NCBI GenBank assembly: GCA_017445685.1
Contig: JAFSTS010000135.1
Location: 1 to 5,751, forward strand
DNA: 5,751 nt
Reading direction: 5' to 3'
Source of the DNA: Clostridia bacterium
GTDB lineage: Bacteria > Bacillota_A > Clostridia > Oscillospirales > Acutalibacteraceae
The translations under genes and the position numbers were made by a program. Below, piece by piece: positions 1-5,751 of this stretch. Numbering within the stretch: position 1 is the stretch's first letter; each line of letters begins with the position of its first letter. The notes under the pieces are model-generated. The model saw only the letters and a list, made by a program, of their open reading frames with translations. It was not told the origin of the DNA and did no database searches.

Positions 1-454
1 CATAGATATTCTTGTTCACCGTCAAAGTATAGTTCATTCCCTTGTTGAGTATGCTGACAATTCCGTCATAGCTCAGCTTGGCTTGCCGGACATGAGAATA
101 CCTATTCAGTACGCTTTGACATATCCTGACAGATTTGAAAGTCCCGTTAAAGAGCTTGATCTTGCTGAGATCTCGACTCTGACTTTCGAAAAGCCTGATT
201 ATGATACATTCGTTTGTATAAATGCCTGCAAAGAAGCCATCAAAAAAGGCGGACTTTTCCCTGCGTGCGTCAATGCCGCTAACGAGAGAGCCAACCTTCT
301 TTTCCGTCAGGGAAAAATCAGATTCCTTCAAATCGGAGAAGTCGTATGCAATGCTCTTGAAAATGCGCCTGAATATGACGACTACAGTTTGGAGGATGTT
401 GATATGATGAACAAGTGGGCTTCCGACTTTGTTGACGGAAAATTAATTCGCTGA
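1..454 (+). CDS. dxr: 1-deoxy-D-xylulose 5-phosphate reductoisomerase, C-terminal part (5' end outside window)
   Basis: This is the last 150 codons of DXP reductoisomerase, the enzyme that rearranges and reduces DXP to 2-C-methyl-D-erythritol 4-phosphate with NADPH, the first committed step of the MEP isoprenoid pathway in the cytoplasm. The frame is open from base 2, and base 1 is the last base of a cut codon. The visible part starts in the catalytic domain with the family motif HRQSIVHSLVEY (usually HPQSxxHSMVE), followed by AQLGLPDMRIPIQYALTYPDR, a hallmark of the family. The C-terminal helical domain carries NAANERAN and GKIRFLQIGEVV, both typical. The NADPH-binding domain and the metal-binding Asp/Glu residues lie upstream, outside the window; the usual family length is about 380-400 residues. 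TTG at 83 and ATG at 92 are internal codons, not starts, because homology continues upstream of them. The gene ends in TGA, three bases before rseP and in the same frame. Identification is firm. Confidence 0.96.
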   Translation, partial: IDILVHRQSIVHSLVEYADNSVIAQLGLPDMRIPIQYALTYPDRFESPVKELDLAEISTLTFEKPDYDTFVCINACKEAIKKGGLFPACVNAANERANLLFRQGKIRFLQIGEVVCNALENAPEYDDYSLEDVDMMNKWASDFVDGKLIR

Positions 455-463
455 GAGGTGATC
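454..463 (+). promoter_or_regulatory. Strong Shine-Dalgarno sequence overlapping dxr stop and annotated rseP start
   Basis: GAGGTGATC at 455-463 matches nine consecutive bases of the complement to the conserved 16S rRNA 3' end (AGGAGGTGATC). It begins directly after the dxr TGA and contains the GTG (458-460) that is the conventional rseP start. A ribosome bound here would be best placed to start about 5-9 bases beyond the GAGG core, at 464-468, where the frame offers ATC (464) and ATA (467) but no ATG, GTG or TTG. It probably serves translational coupling between dxr and rseP. Confidence 0.6.
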
Positions 464-1567
464 ATCATAAATACTATAAGTTTGTCTCTGATTAAAGTGA
501 CGGCTTCGCTCGTTTGGTCTAAAGCGTGGCCGATACTTGTTGCAATTGTTTTTTTCGGAATTATTATTTTTCTGCATGAGCTTGGACATTTTACCTTTGC
601 AAAGATATTCAAAGTTAAAGTCAATGAATTTGCAATGGGTATGGGGCCTGCAATTTTAAAGAAAAAATTCAAAGGAACTCAGTACGCTCTCAGACTTTTC
701 CCAATCGGCGGATTCGTCAGCATGGAGGGTGAAGATGAAGACAGTGAGGATGAAAATGCCTTCGGCAAGAAAAAATGCTGGCAGAGGATGATAATCGTGG
801 CAGCCGGAGCGACTGTAAATATTCTGCTCGGTTTTATTCTGATCGTAATCATGCAGTCGAACACCGAGAGAATAGGAACGAATGTTGTTGCAAAATTTGA
901 CGATCCGACGCTTACATCATCTCACGGACTGCAAGTGGGAGATAAAATCGTCAAAGTCAACGGCAGATCCGTCTGGACCGACCTTGATTTGACATATATC
1001 ATGATGTCCGACAAAGACGGAGTGATGGATATAACCGTCAAAAGAAACGGCGAAAAGGTTTTCATCAAGGACGCAAAGTTTGAGATGACAACTTATGAGG
1101 ACGGTACAGAGGCAATTCAATTTGACATGTATATCCTTGGCGTTGACACTAACTTTTTCAATGTTTTGAAGTATTCCGCACTGGAGACCGTTTCAACTAT
1201 AAAAATCGTTTACAACAGCCTTTTTGATCTTATTACAGGTCAGTATTCCTTCCGCGACCTTGCAGGACCGATAGGAACGGTCGATTATATCGCCGAGGCG
1301 GCAACGACTGCGGTAGAGGAAACGAATTATTCGTATATTCTTTTTATCATGGCTCTCATTACAGTCAATGTCGGCGTGTTTAACCTTTTGCCGCTTCCTG
1401 CACTTGACGGTGGAAGACTTTTCTTTATGCTCATAGAGCTGATTAGAAGAATACCCATTAACCCCAAATATGAAGGATTCGTTCATGCGGCAGGTATGAT
1501 ACTGCTGATTGGATTTATGATTGCGGTTTCCGCAAGTGATATATATAAGCTGATAACGGGGGGATAA
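458..1567 (+). CDS. rseP: RIP metalloprotease RseP (site-2 protease family, M50B)
   Basis: This is a zinc intramembrane protease that cuts transmembrane helices of substrates already trimmed by another protease; in the family these are anti-sigma factors and remnant signal peptides (RasP in Bacillus). With the GTG start it has 369 residues, normal to slightly long. The first membrane helix (about 24-46) carries the zinc motif HELGH at 40-44. FPIGGFVSMEGEDE (81-94) is the conserved re-entrant segment and acidic loop. A second helix lies at about 111-131 and a PDZ domain at about 145-205, with HGLQVGDKIVKVNG at 156-169. GPIG is at 270-273. The third zinc ligand lies in the helix with NLLPLPALDGGR (309-320, Asp at 317), and a last helix spans about 341-358. 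All catalytic residues are present. The first in-frame ATG is codon 60, after HELGH, so the start must be non-ATG. GTG at 458 is the best conventional choice but has no separate upstream ribosome site; TTG 482, GTG 497 or a rare ATA 467 are alternatives. It lies 3 bases after dxr, in the same frame, and 2 bases before ispG. Confidence 0.95.
   Translation: MIIINTISLSLIKVTASLVWSKAWPILVAIVFFGIIIFLHELGHFTFAKIFKVKVNEFAMGMGPAILKKKFKGTQYALRLFPIGGFVSMEGEDEDSEDENAFGKKKCWQRMIIVAAGATVNILLGFILIVIMQSNTERIGTNVVAKFDDPTLTSSHGLQVGDKIVKVNGRSVWTDLDLTYIMMSDKDGVMDITVKRNGEKVFIKDAKFEMTTYEDGTEAIQFDMYILGVDTNFFNVLKYSALETVSTIKIVYNSLFDLITGQYSFRDLAGPIGTVDYIAEAATTAVEETNYSYILFIMALITVNVGVFNLLPLPALDGGRLFFMLIELIRRIPINPKYEGFVHAAGMILLIGFMIAVSASDIYKLITGG
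1558..1564 (+). promoter_or_regulatory. Ribosome binding site for ispG inside the rseP 3' end
   Basis: GGGGGGA sits five bases before the TTG at 1570 and overlaps the last two Gly codons of rseP. It is the only purine-rich, G-rich run near the ispG start and supports TTG 1570 as the initiation codon. The overlap implies coupled translation of rseP and ispG. Confidence 0.6.
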
Positions 1568-1569
1568 CC

Positions 1570-2622
1570 TTGCCTCAAAGACGACATACGAAACAAATCA
1601 AAGTCGGCAATACTTTTATAGGCTCAGACCATGAAATAACAGTTCAGTCAATGCTCAATGTACCCTCAAATGATATTGAAGGCTCTGTGAGACAGGCGCT
1701 TGAGCTTGAAAAAGCCGGCTGTCAGATAATCCGCGCCGCAATACCGGATAGGCAGGCGCTTGAATTGATCCCGGCGCTGAAGGAAAATGTCAGCGTACCG
1801 ATCGTTGCCGATATTCATTTTGATTACCGTCTTGCGCTTGAAAGCGTTGAGAGGGGAGTTGACAAAATCAGGATAAATCCCGGAAATATCGGCTCTGACG
1901 AGAATGTCAAAAAAGTTGCCGATGCGTGCCGAAAAAACAATATTCCCATCAGGATAGGAGTTAATTCCGGCTCGCTTGAGAAAAACATTCTCGCAAAATA
2001 CGGCTCAGTGACCCCCGAAGCCATGGTCGAAAGCGCGATGTATCATGTTGCCCTTTTGAACAAGTTTGATTTTGACGATATTGTGATATCAATAAAATCT
2101 TCCGATGTCGGCAAGATGATAGAAGCATACAGGATAATATCAAAGGTTTGCGATTATCCTCTGCATCTCGGAGTGACTGAGGCAGGAACTTATAAACAAA
2201 GCTTTGTCAAAAGCTGCGTAGGTATCGGCTCGCTTCTGATGGACGGCATCGGAGATACGATCAGAGTCTCCATGACGGACGAGCCTGTCAAAGAGGTTGA
2301 ATGCGGCGAGGATATCCTTAGAGCATTGTCTTTGAGGAAAAATGTTCCTACACTTGTTTCGTGTCCCACCTGCGGCAGAACAAAGATTGATTTGATCTCT
2401 CTTGCAAAAGAGGTTGAAAAGCAGCTTGAAAAATGTCATAAAAACATAAAAGTTGCAGTAATGGGCTGTGTTGTCAACGGGCCGGGCGAAGCCAAAGACG
2501 CAGATATCGGCATTGCAGGCGGCGACGGATGCGCCGTACTGTTTAAAAAAGGAGAGATACTCCGAAAAGTCAGCGAGGCAGATGTTGTGCGCGAACTGAT
2601 GAGTGAAATTGAAAAAATATAA
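1570..2622 (+). CDS. ispG: 4-hydroxy-3-methylbut-2-en-1-yl diphosphate synthase (HMBPP synthase)
   Basis: IspG (GcpE) is a [4Fe-4S] enzyme that reductively opens the ring of 2-C-methyl-D-erythritol 2,4-cyclodiphosphate to HMBPP, the penultimate step of the MEP pathway, in the cytoplasm with flavodoxin or ferredoxin as electron donor. The protein has 350 residues, the usual length of the short two-domain bacterial form. The N-terminal TIM barrel shows VQSMLN (25-30), IVADIHFDYRLAL (78-90), KIRINPGNIG (99-108), IRIGVNSGSLE (127-137) and HLGVTEAG (199-206). The C-terminal cluster domain carries CPTCGRT (265-271) and GCVVNGPGEA (299-308). C265, C268 and C300 are the expected cluster cysteines and E307 the expected fourth ligand, so the enzyme looks intact. 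TTG at 1570 is chosen because the N-terminal residues (RRHTKQIKVGN) match the family and a G-rich ribosome site precedes it; the next in-frame ATG (codon 28) would cut into the conserved VQSM motif. It lies 2 bases after rseP and 9 before polC. With dxr it places two MEP-pathway steps in one transcription unit. Confidence 0.97.
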   Translation: MPQRRHTKQIKVGNTFIGSDHEITVQSMLNVPSNDIEGSVRQALELEKAGCQIIRAAIPDRQALELIPALKENVSVPIVADIHFDYRLALESVERGVDKIRINPGNIGSDENVKKVADACRKNNIPIRIGVNSGSLEKNILAKYGSVTPEAMVESAMYHVALLNKFDFDDIVISIKSSDVGKMIEAYRIISKVCDYPLHLGVTEAGTYKQSFVKSCVGIGSLLMDGIGDTIRVSMTDEPVKEVECGEDILRALSLRKNVPTLVSCPTCGRTKIDLISLAKEVEKQLEKCHKNIKVAVMGCVVNGPGEAKDADIGIAGGDGCAVLFKKGEILRKVSEADVVRELMSEIEKI

Positions 2623-2627
2623 GAGGA
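2623..2627 (+). promoter_or_regulatory. Ribosome binding site for polC
   Basis: GAGGA directly follows the ispG TAA and lies 4-5 bases before ATG 2632. It decides the polC start, since the frame is also open between the ispG stop and the ATG. The position suggests translation of polC is coupled to ispG. Confidence 0.7.
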
Positions 2628-2631
2628 AAAT

Positions 2632-5600
2632 ATGGAAACAAACTTCTTTACATCGCTTTTTGGCGCTTACATACAGGATGATTCGCTTCTTGTCGAGTTT
2701 TCCAATGTGAAGGTTCTCGGAGCGCAGATATATAAACAGGAAAGAAAATTGTCCTTGTCGCTGTCTTGCGACAGGGAAATTTCGACTGAAAAAGTTTCAC
2801 TTGTTACTTCACTGCTGAAAAAAGGTTTGGAGCTTAACTCTGTCTCTGTTGAGTTTCAGCTTCCGGGAGAAGTTTTAAGTGAAGCATCCGTTTCGTTTTT
2901 GTCTTACTTTTTAAAACAGAATATTGCATCTGCTAACGGTTTTATGAACGACGCTTCCGCAAAGCTTGAAGACGATAATTTCGAAATTGAACTTGCTCAC
3001 GGCGGCAAGGATATTCTTGTTTCCCAAGGCTGCGACAAGTTTCTTGAACGATTCATTTTGAAAACATATCAGCGAAAGGTCAATGTTTCTTTTAAAGGCG
3101 ACGAGGTCAAAAAAGAAGATGTCGCTAAAATGCAGCAGTCTGTTCCTGAAATAACAAAACCCGCCTTTACTGCAGATGAATCTTCAAAAGCCGCACCGGT
3201 CAAAAGAAAATCTTCTCTTGAAGAATACGACGATCTGCCGATCGTTCTGTCCGGCGCAAAAGCCTTGTACGGCTCTGTTATAAAGAAAAAACCCGTTAAT
3301 ATCGGCAGCTTAAAAAATGATGACGGAACTGTTGTCGTTTGGGGAGATATTTTCAAAGTTGACATCAGAGAGACGAAAGATAATCGCCATAACATTATAA
3401 ACTTTAACATCACTGACTATACAGGCTCATATTCGGTCAAGCTCTTTGAGACAAAAGAAAACTGCGCCATGTTTAAGGATAAGCTCGAAGAGGGCATAAC
3501 TGTCATGGTCAGGGGAGAAATAGTTTACGATAAATACCTAAAAGAATATGTGATCCAGCTTCGAAATCTCATGCAGATAAGCAAAAAAGAGGAGATGGAC
3601 GAAGAAGAGGAAAAGCGAGTTGAGCTTCATCTTCACACCAATATGTCCGCCATGGATGGTATGACAGACGCCGGAACGCTTGTCAAAAGAGCCGCAAAAT
3701 GGGGACATAAGGCAATTGCCATAACAGACCACGGTGTAGCGCAGGCTTTCCCCGACGCAATGAAAGCCGCCGATAAAACGGGAATAAAAGTCATTTACGG
3801 CATGGAGGGCTACCTTGTCGACGACATGGTGCCAAGCGTCAGTGGCGAAGCTGAATACGCCTTTGACGATGAATTTATCGTTTTTGATGTTGAGACAACC
3901 GGGTTCAGCGCGGAAAACGACAGGCTTACAGAAATTGGAGCGGTCAGAGTAAAGCACGGTGAAATCCTTGATAAATTTGATGTTTTTGTAAATCCTGAAA
4001 AACATATTCCGGAAAAAATAACTGAGCTTACTCATATTACCGATGAAATGGTAAAGGACGCGCCTAAGGAAGACCGGGCTGTGCGTGAGTTTTTTGAGTT
4101 TTGCGGAGAATGCAAGGTCGTTGTTGCGCACAACGCGGATTTTGATACATCTTTTATCAGGGCTGTTTGCAAGAGAAACGACATTGTGTACGACTATACA
4201 TCGATCGATACCCTTGCTATATGCAGAAGCGTATTTCCCAATCTTAAAAATCATAAGCTTGATACAGTTGTCAGGCATCTTAATATTGGAAAATTCGATC
4301 ATCATCGTGCTTGTGACGATTCGTTTGTTCTTGCGAAGATATTCATAGAGCTGATGGAGAGAATGAGGCTTGATTTCGGACTTGAAAACATTTCTCAGAT
4401 AAATACCGGCATTCACGGAGCTGATGTCAAAAAGCTTAGAATGTATCATATCATTTTGCTGGCAAAGGATCTTACGGGACTTAAAAACCTTTATCAGTTG
4501 ATCTCTTTGTCCAATTTAAAATATTTTGCAAAAAAGCCGAGAATACCGAAAAGTGAAATATTAAAACACAGGGAAGGTCTGCTTATCGGAAGCGCCTGTG
4601 AAGCCGGACAGGTCTACAGGGCGATACTTGACGGAAAAAGCAGGGAAGAGCTTGATGAAATTGCCTCCCTATATGATTATTTTGAAATACAGCCAAACGG
4701 CAACAACAAGTTTCTTATCAGAGAAGGAAAAGTTGCCGACGAAAGAGCGCTGGAGGATATCAACAGGAAAATTATTTCTCTTGCCGATGAGCAGGGCAAG
4801 CTGACCGTTGCTACCGGCGATGTTCATTTTATTGACAAAAAGGACGCTGTCTACAGAGCAATACTTATGGCAGGTCAAGGTTTCTCTGACGCGGACGAGC
4901 AGGCTCCGCTGTACTTCAGGACTACGAGAGATATGCTTGACGAATTTAGCTATCTCGGCGAGGAGACGGCAAAGGAAGTTGTCGTTACCAATCCCAACAA
5001 AATTGCAGATATGTGCGAAGTTATAAGACCGATTCCGAAAGGAAATTATCCGCCGCGAATCGACGGAGCAGACGAAGAGCTTCAGCAGATATGCTGGGAT
5101 CGCACTAAAGAAATGTACGGCGATCCTGTGCCGGAATATGTTGCAAAAAGGCTTGAAAAAGAGCTTACCTCAATCATATCCAACGGCTTTGCAGTTCTTT
5201 ATATCATTGCGCAAAAGCTTGTTAAAAACTCTGTTGACCATGGCTATCTTGTCGGCTCAAGAGGTTCGGTAGGCTCCTCGTTTGTTGCTACTGCCGCCGG
5301 AATTTCGGAGGTTAATCCGCTTGCTCCTCACTATCTTTGCCCGAAATGCAAATACAGCGAGTTTTTCTTAAACGGCGAAGTCGGATCGGGTTACGATCTT
5401 GAAAAGAAGAATTGCCCTAAGTGCGGCACCTTGCTTGGCAGAGACGGTCATGATATACCGTTTGAAACTTTCCTTGGCTTCAAGGGCGATAAGCAGCCTG
5501 ATATCGACCTTAACTTCTCAGGTGAATATCAGTTTTACGCTCATCGCTATACAGAAGAATTGTTTGGCAAAGACCATGTTTTCAAAGCCGGAACAATAAG

Positions 5601-5751
5601 CACACTTGCCGATAAGACAGCGTATGGCTTTGTTAAGAAATACCTTGAGGAAAGGGGAAGAGTCGTTTCCCGCGCCGAAGAGGACAGGCTTACAAGGGGA
5701 TGTACAGGAGTTAAAAGAACAACAGGACAGCATCCCGGCGGAATGGTTATA
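2632..5751 (+). CDS. polC: DNA polymerase III PolC-type alpha subunit, N-terminal 1040 residues (3' end outside window)
   Basis: PolC is the main replicative DNA polymerase of low-GC Gram-positives, with its own 3'-5' proofreading activity. The frame runs open from ATG 2632 to the window end, 1040 codons of a usual 1,430-1,470, so about 400 residues are missing. Residues 1-160 form the poorly conserved N-terminal domain, then a charged linker. An OB fold spans about 225-320 (VVVWGDIFKVDIRE at 234-247). The PHP domain starts at 330 with HLHTNMSAMDG (H333, H335), TDHG (H367) and YGMEGY (E392). A DEDDh exonuclease is inserted at about 412-580: DVETTG (D419, E421), HNADFD (D505), HHRACDD (H558, D563). 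PHP resumes with YHIILL (H606), GSACEAG (C656) and ATGDVHF (D730, H732). The polymerase core shows GSRGSVGSS (874-882), a four-Cys zinc ribbon (C903, C906, C928, C931) and PDIDLNFS with catalytic D957 and D959. The third catalytic Asp, thumb, fingers and clamp-binding end are beyond the window. No frameshift or stop was found. It follows ispG by 9 bases, in the same frame. Confidence 0.97.
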   Translation, partial: METNFFTSLFGAYIQDDSLLVEFSNVKVLGAQIYKQERKLSLSLSCDREISTEKVSLVTSLLKKGLELNSVSVEFQLPGEVLSEASVSFLSYFLKQNIASANGFMNDASAKLEDDNFEIELAHGGKDILVSQGCDKFLERFILKTYQRKVNVSFKGDEVKKEDVAKMQQSVPEITKPAFTADESSKAAPVKRKSSLEEYDDLPIVLSGAKALYGSVIKKKPVNIGSLKNDDGTVVVWGDIFKVDIRETKDNRHNIINFNITDYTGSYSVKLFETKENCAMFKDKLEEGITVMVRGEIVYDKYLKEYVIQLRNLMQISKKEEMDEEEEKRVELHLHTNMSAMDGMTDAGTLVKRAAKWGHKAIAITDHGVAQAFPDAMKAADKTGIKVIYGMEGYLVDDMVPSVSGEAEYAFDDEFIVFDVETTGFSAENDRLTEIGAVRVKHGEILDKFDVFVNPEKHIPEKITELTHITDEMVKDAPKEDRAVREFFEFCGECKVVVAHNADFDTSFIRAVCKRNDIVYDYTSIDTLAICRSVFPNLKNHKLDTVVRHLNIGKFDHHRACDDSFVLAKIFIELMERMRLDFGLENISQINTGIHGADVKKLRMYHIILLAKDLTGLKNLYQLISLSNLKYFAKKPRIPKSEILKHREGLLIGSACEAGQVYRAILDGKSREELDEIASLYDYFEIQPNGNNKFLIREGKVADERALEDINRKIISLADEQGKLTVATGDVHFIDKKDAVYRAILMAGQGFSDADEQAPLYFRTTRDMLDEFSYLGEETAKEVVVTNPNKIADMCEVIRPIPKGNYPPRIDGADEELQQICWDRTKEMYGDPVPEYVAKRLEKELTSIISNGFAVLYIIAQKLVKNSVDHGYLVGSRGSVGSSFVATAAGISEVNPLAPHYLCPKCKYSEFFLNGEVGSGYDLEKKNCPKCGTLLGRDGHDIPFETFLGFKGDKQPDIDLNFSGEYQFYAHRYTEELFGKDHVFKAGTISTLADKTAYGFVKKYLEERGRVVSRAEEDRLTRGCTGVKRTTGQHPGGMVI

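Larger units (their letters stand above)
1..5751 (+). other. Probable single operon dxr-rseP-ispG-polC
   Basis: Four genes lie on one strand with gaps of 3, 2 and 9 bases. Each gap or gene end carries a ribosome binding sequence, and no hairpin-plus-T-run terminator or promoter space exists between them. In Bacillus subtilis the related order is dxr-rasP-proS-polC, with ispG elsewhere; having ispG in this place is a pattern I associate with Clostridia. The transcription start lies upstream of the window, probably with other isoprenoid or phospholipid genes such as uppS and cdsA, but that is inference from related genomes. Internal promoters inside coding sequence cannot be excluded. Confidence 0.75.

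Noticed and set aside
1193..1486. Minus-strand open frame opposite the rseP 3' half
   Set aside because: It lies wholly within the conserved protease region, including NLLPLPALDGGR on the sense strand, and its translation shows no recognisable motif.
2140..2439. Minus-strand open frame opposite ispG
   Set aside because: It overlaps conserved ispG sequence, has no convincing ribosome site, and its translation looks like a shadow.
3538..4449. A 303-codon open frame on the minus strand, opposite polC
   Set aside because: Its codons are in register with polC codons, so it stays open simply because this part of polC uses no TTA, CTA or TCA codons; it ends where polC has a CTA Leu codon. The sense strand carries the conserved PHP and exonuclease motifs, and the antisense protein shows no recognisable family.
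4085..5026. Short plus-strand open frames in another frame within polC (4085-4348, 4598-4804, 4808-5026)
   Set aside because: They are out-of-frame readings of continuous polC coding sequence; the polC frame has no break there that would call for a frameshift or second gene.
5341..5440. Paired CxxC motifs that could suggest a separate zinc-finger insertion or fusion
   Set aside because: C903/C906 and C928/C931 form the zinc ribbon normally found in the PolC polymerase core, just before GHDIPFETFLGFKGD.
1..5751. Search for CRISPR repeats, insertion sequences, tRNA/rRNA, riboswitches, terminators or an unknown system
   Set aside because: All but a few bases are coding for four recognised core genes; no direct or inverted repeat array, transposase, structured RNA or hairpin followed by a T-run was seen by eye. 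I see no undescribed system here.

Overview
The window is a stretch of core bacterial chromosome, fully packed with four same-strand (+) genes: the 3' end of dxr, then rseP, ispG and the 5' three-quarters of polC. The presence of PolC, the Gram-positive replicative DNA polymerase with a proofreading exonuclease inserted in its PHP domain, points to Firmicutes (Bacillota). The order dxr-rseP-ispG-polC, without the proS gene that lies between rseP and polC in Bacillus subtilis, suggests Clostridia, possibly Oscillospirales/Ruminococcaceae. The class-level guess is from gene order and protein style only; base composition looks intermediate by eye.

Layout: 1-454 is the last 150 codons of DXP reductoisomerase. 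458-1567 is a complete site-2-type intramembrane protease. 1570-2622 is a complete HMBPP synthase. 2632 to the window end is an uninterrupted 1040-codon reading frame of PolC that lacks only its C-terminal part. The gaps between genes are 3, 2 and 9 bases, with no room for promoters or terminators, so the four are very probably one transcription unit read by coupled translation. rseP and ispG start with non-ATG codons; polC starts with ATG.

Functionally, Dxr and IspG are two steps of the MEP (non-mevalonate) isoprenoid pathway. Their product feeds undecaprenyl phosphate and other prenyl lipids, which fits the common Firmicutes cluster of isoprenoid and envelope genes. RseP cuts transmembrane substrates, such as anti-sigma factors and signal-peptide remnants. 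PolC is the main chromosome-replicating polymerase.

No mobile element, CRISPR array, RNA gene, phage gene or unknown system was seen, and there is no gene-free stretch longer than 9 bases. The one real puzzle is the start of rseP: no ATG lies ahead of its active site, and a near-perfect ribosome binding sequence sits on top of the only conventional GTG start rather than upstream of it.
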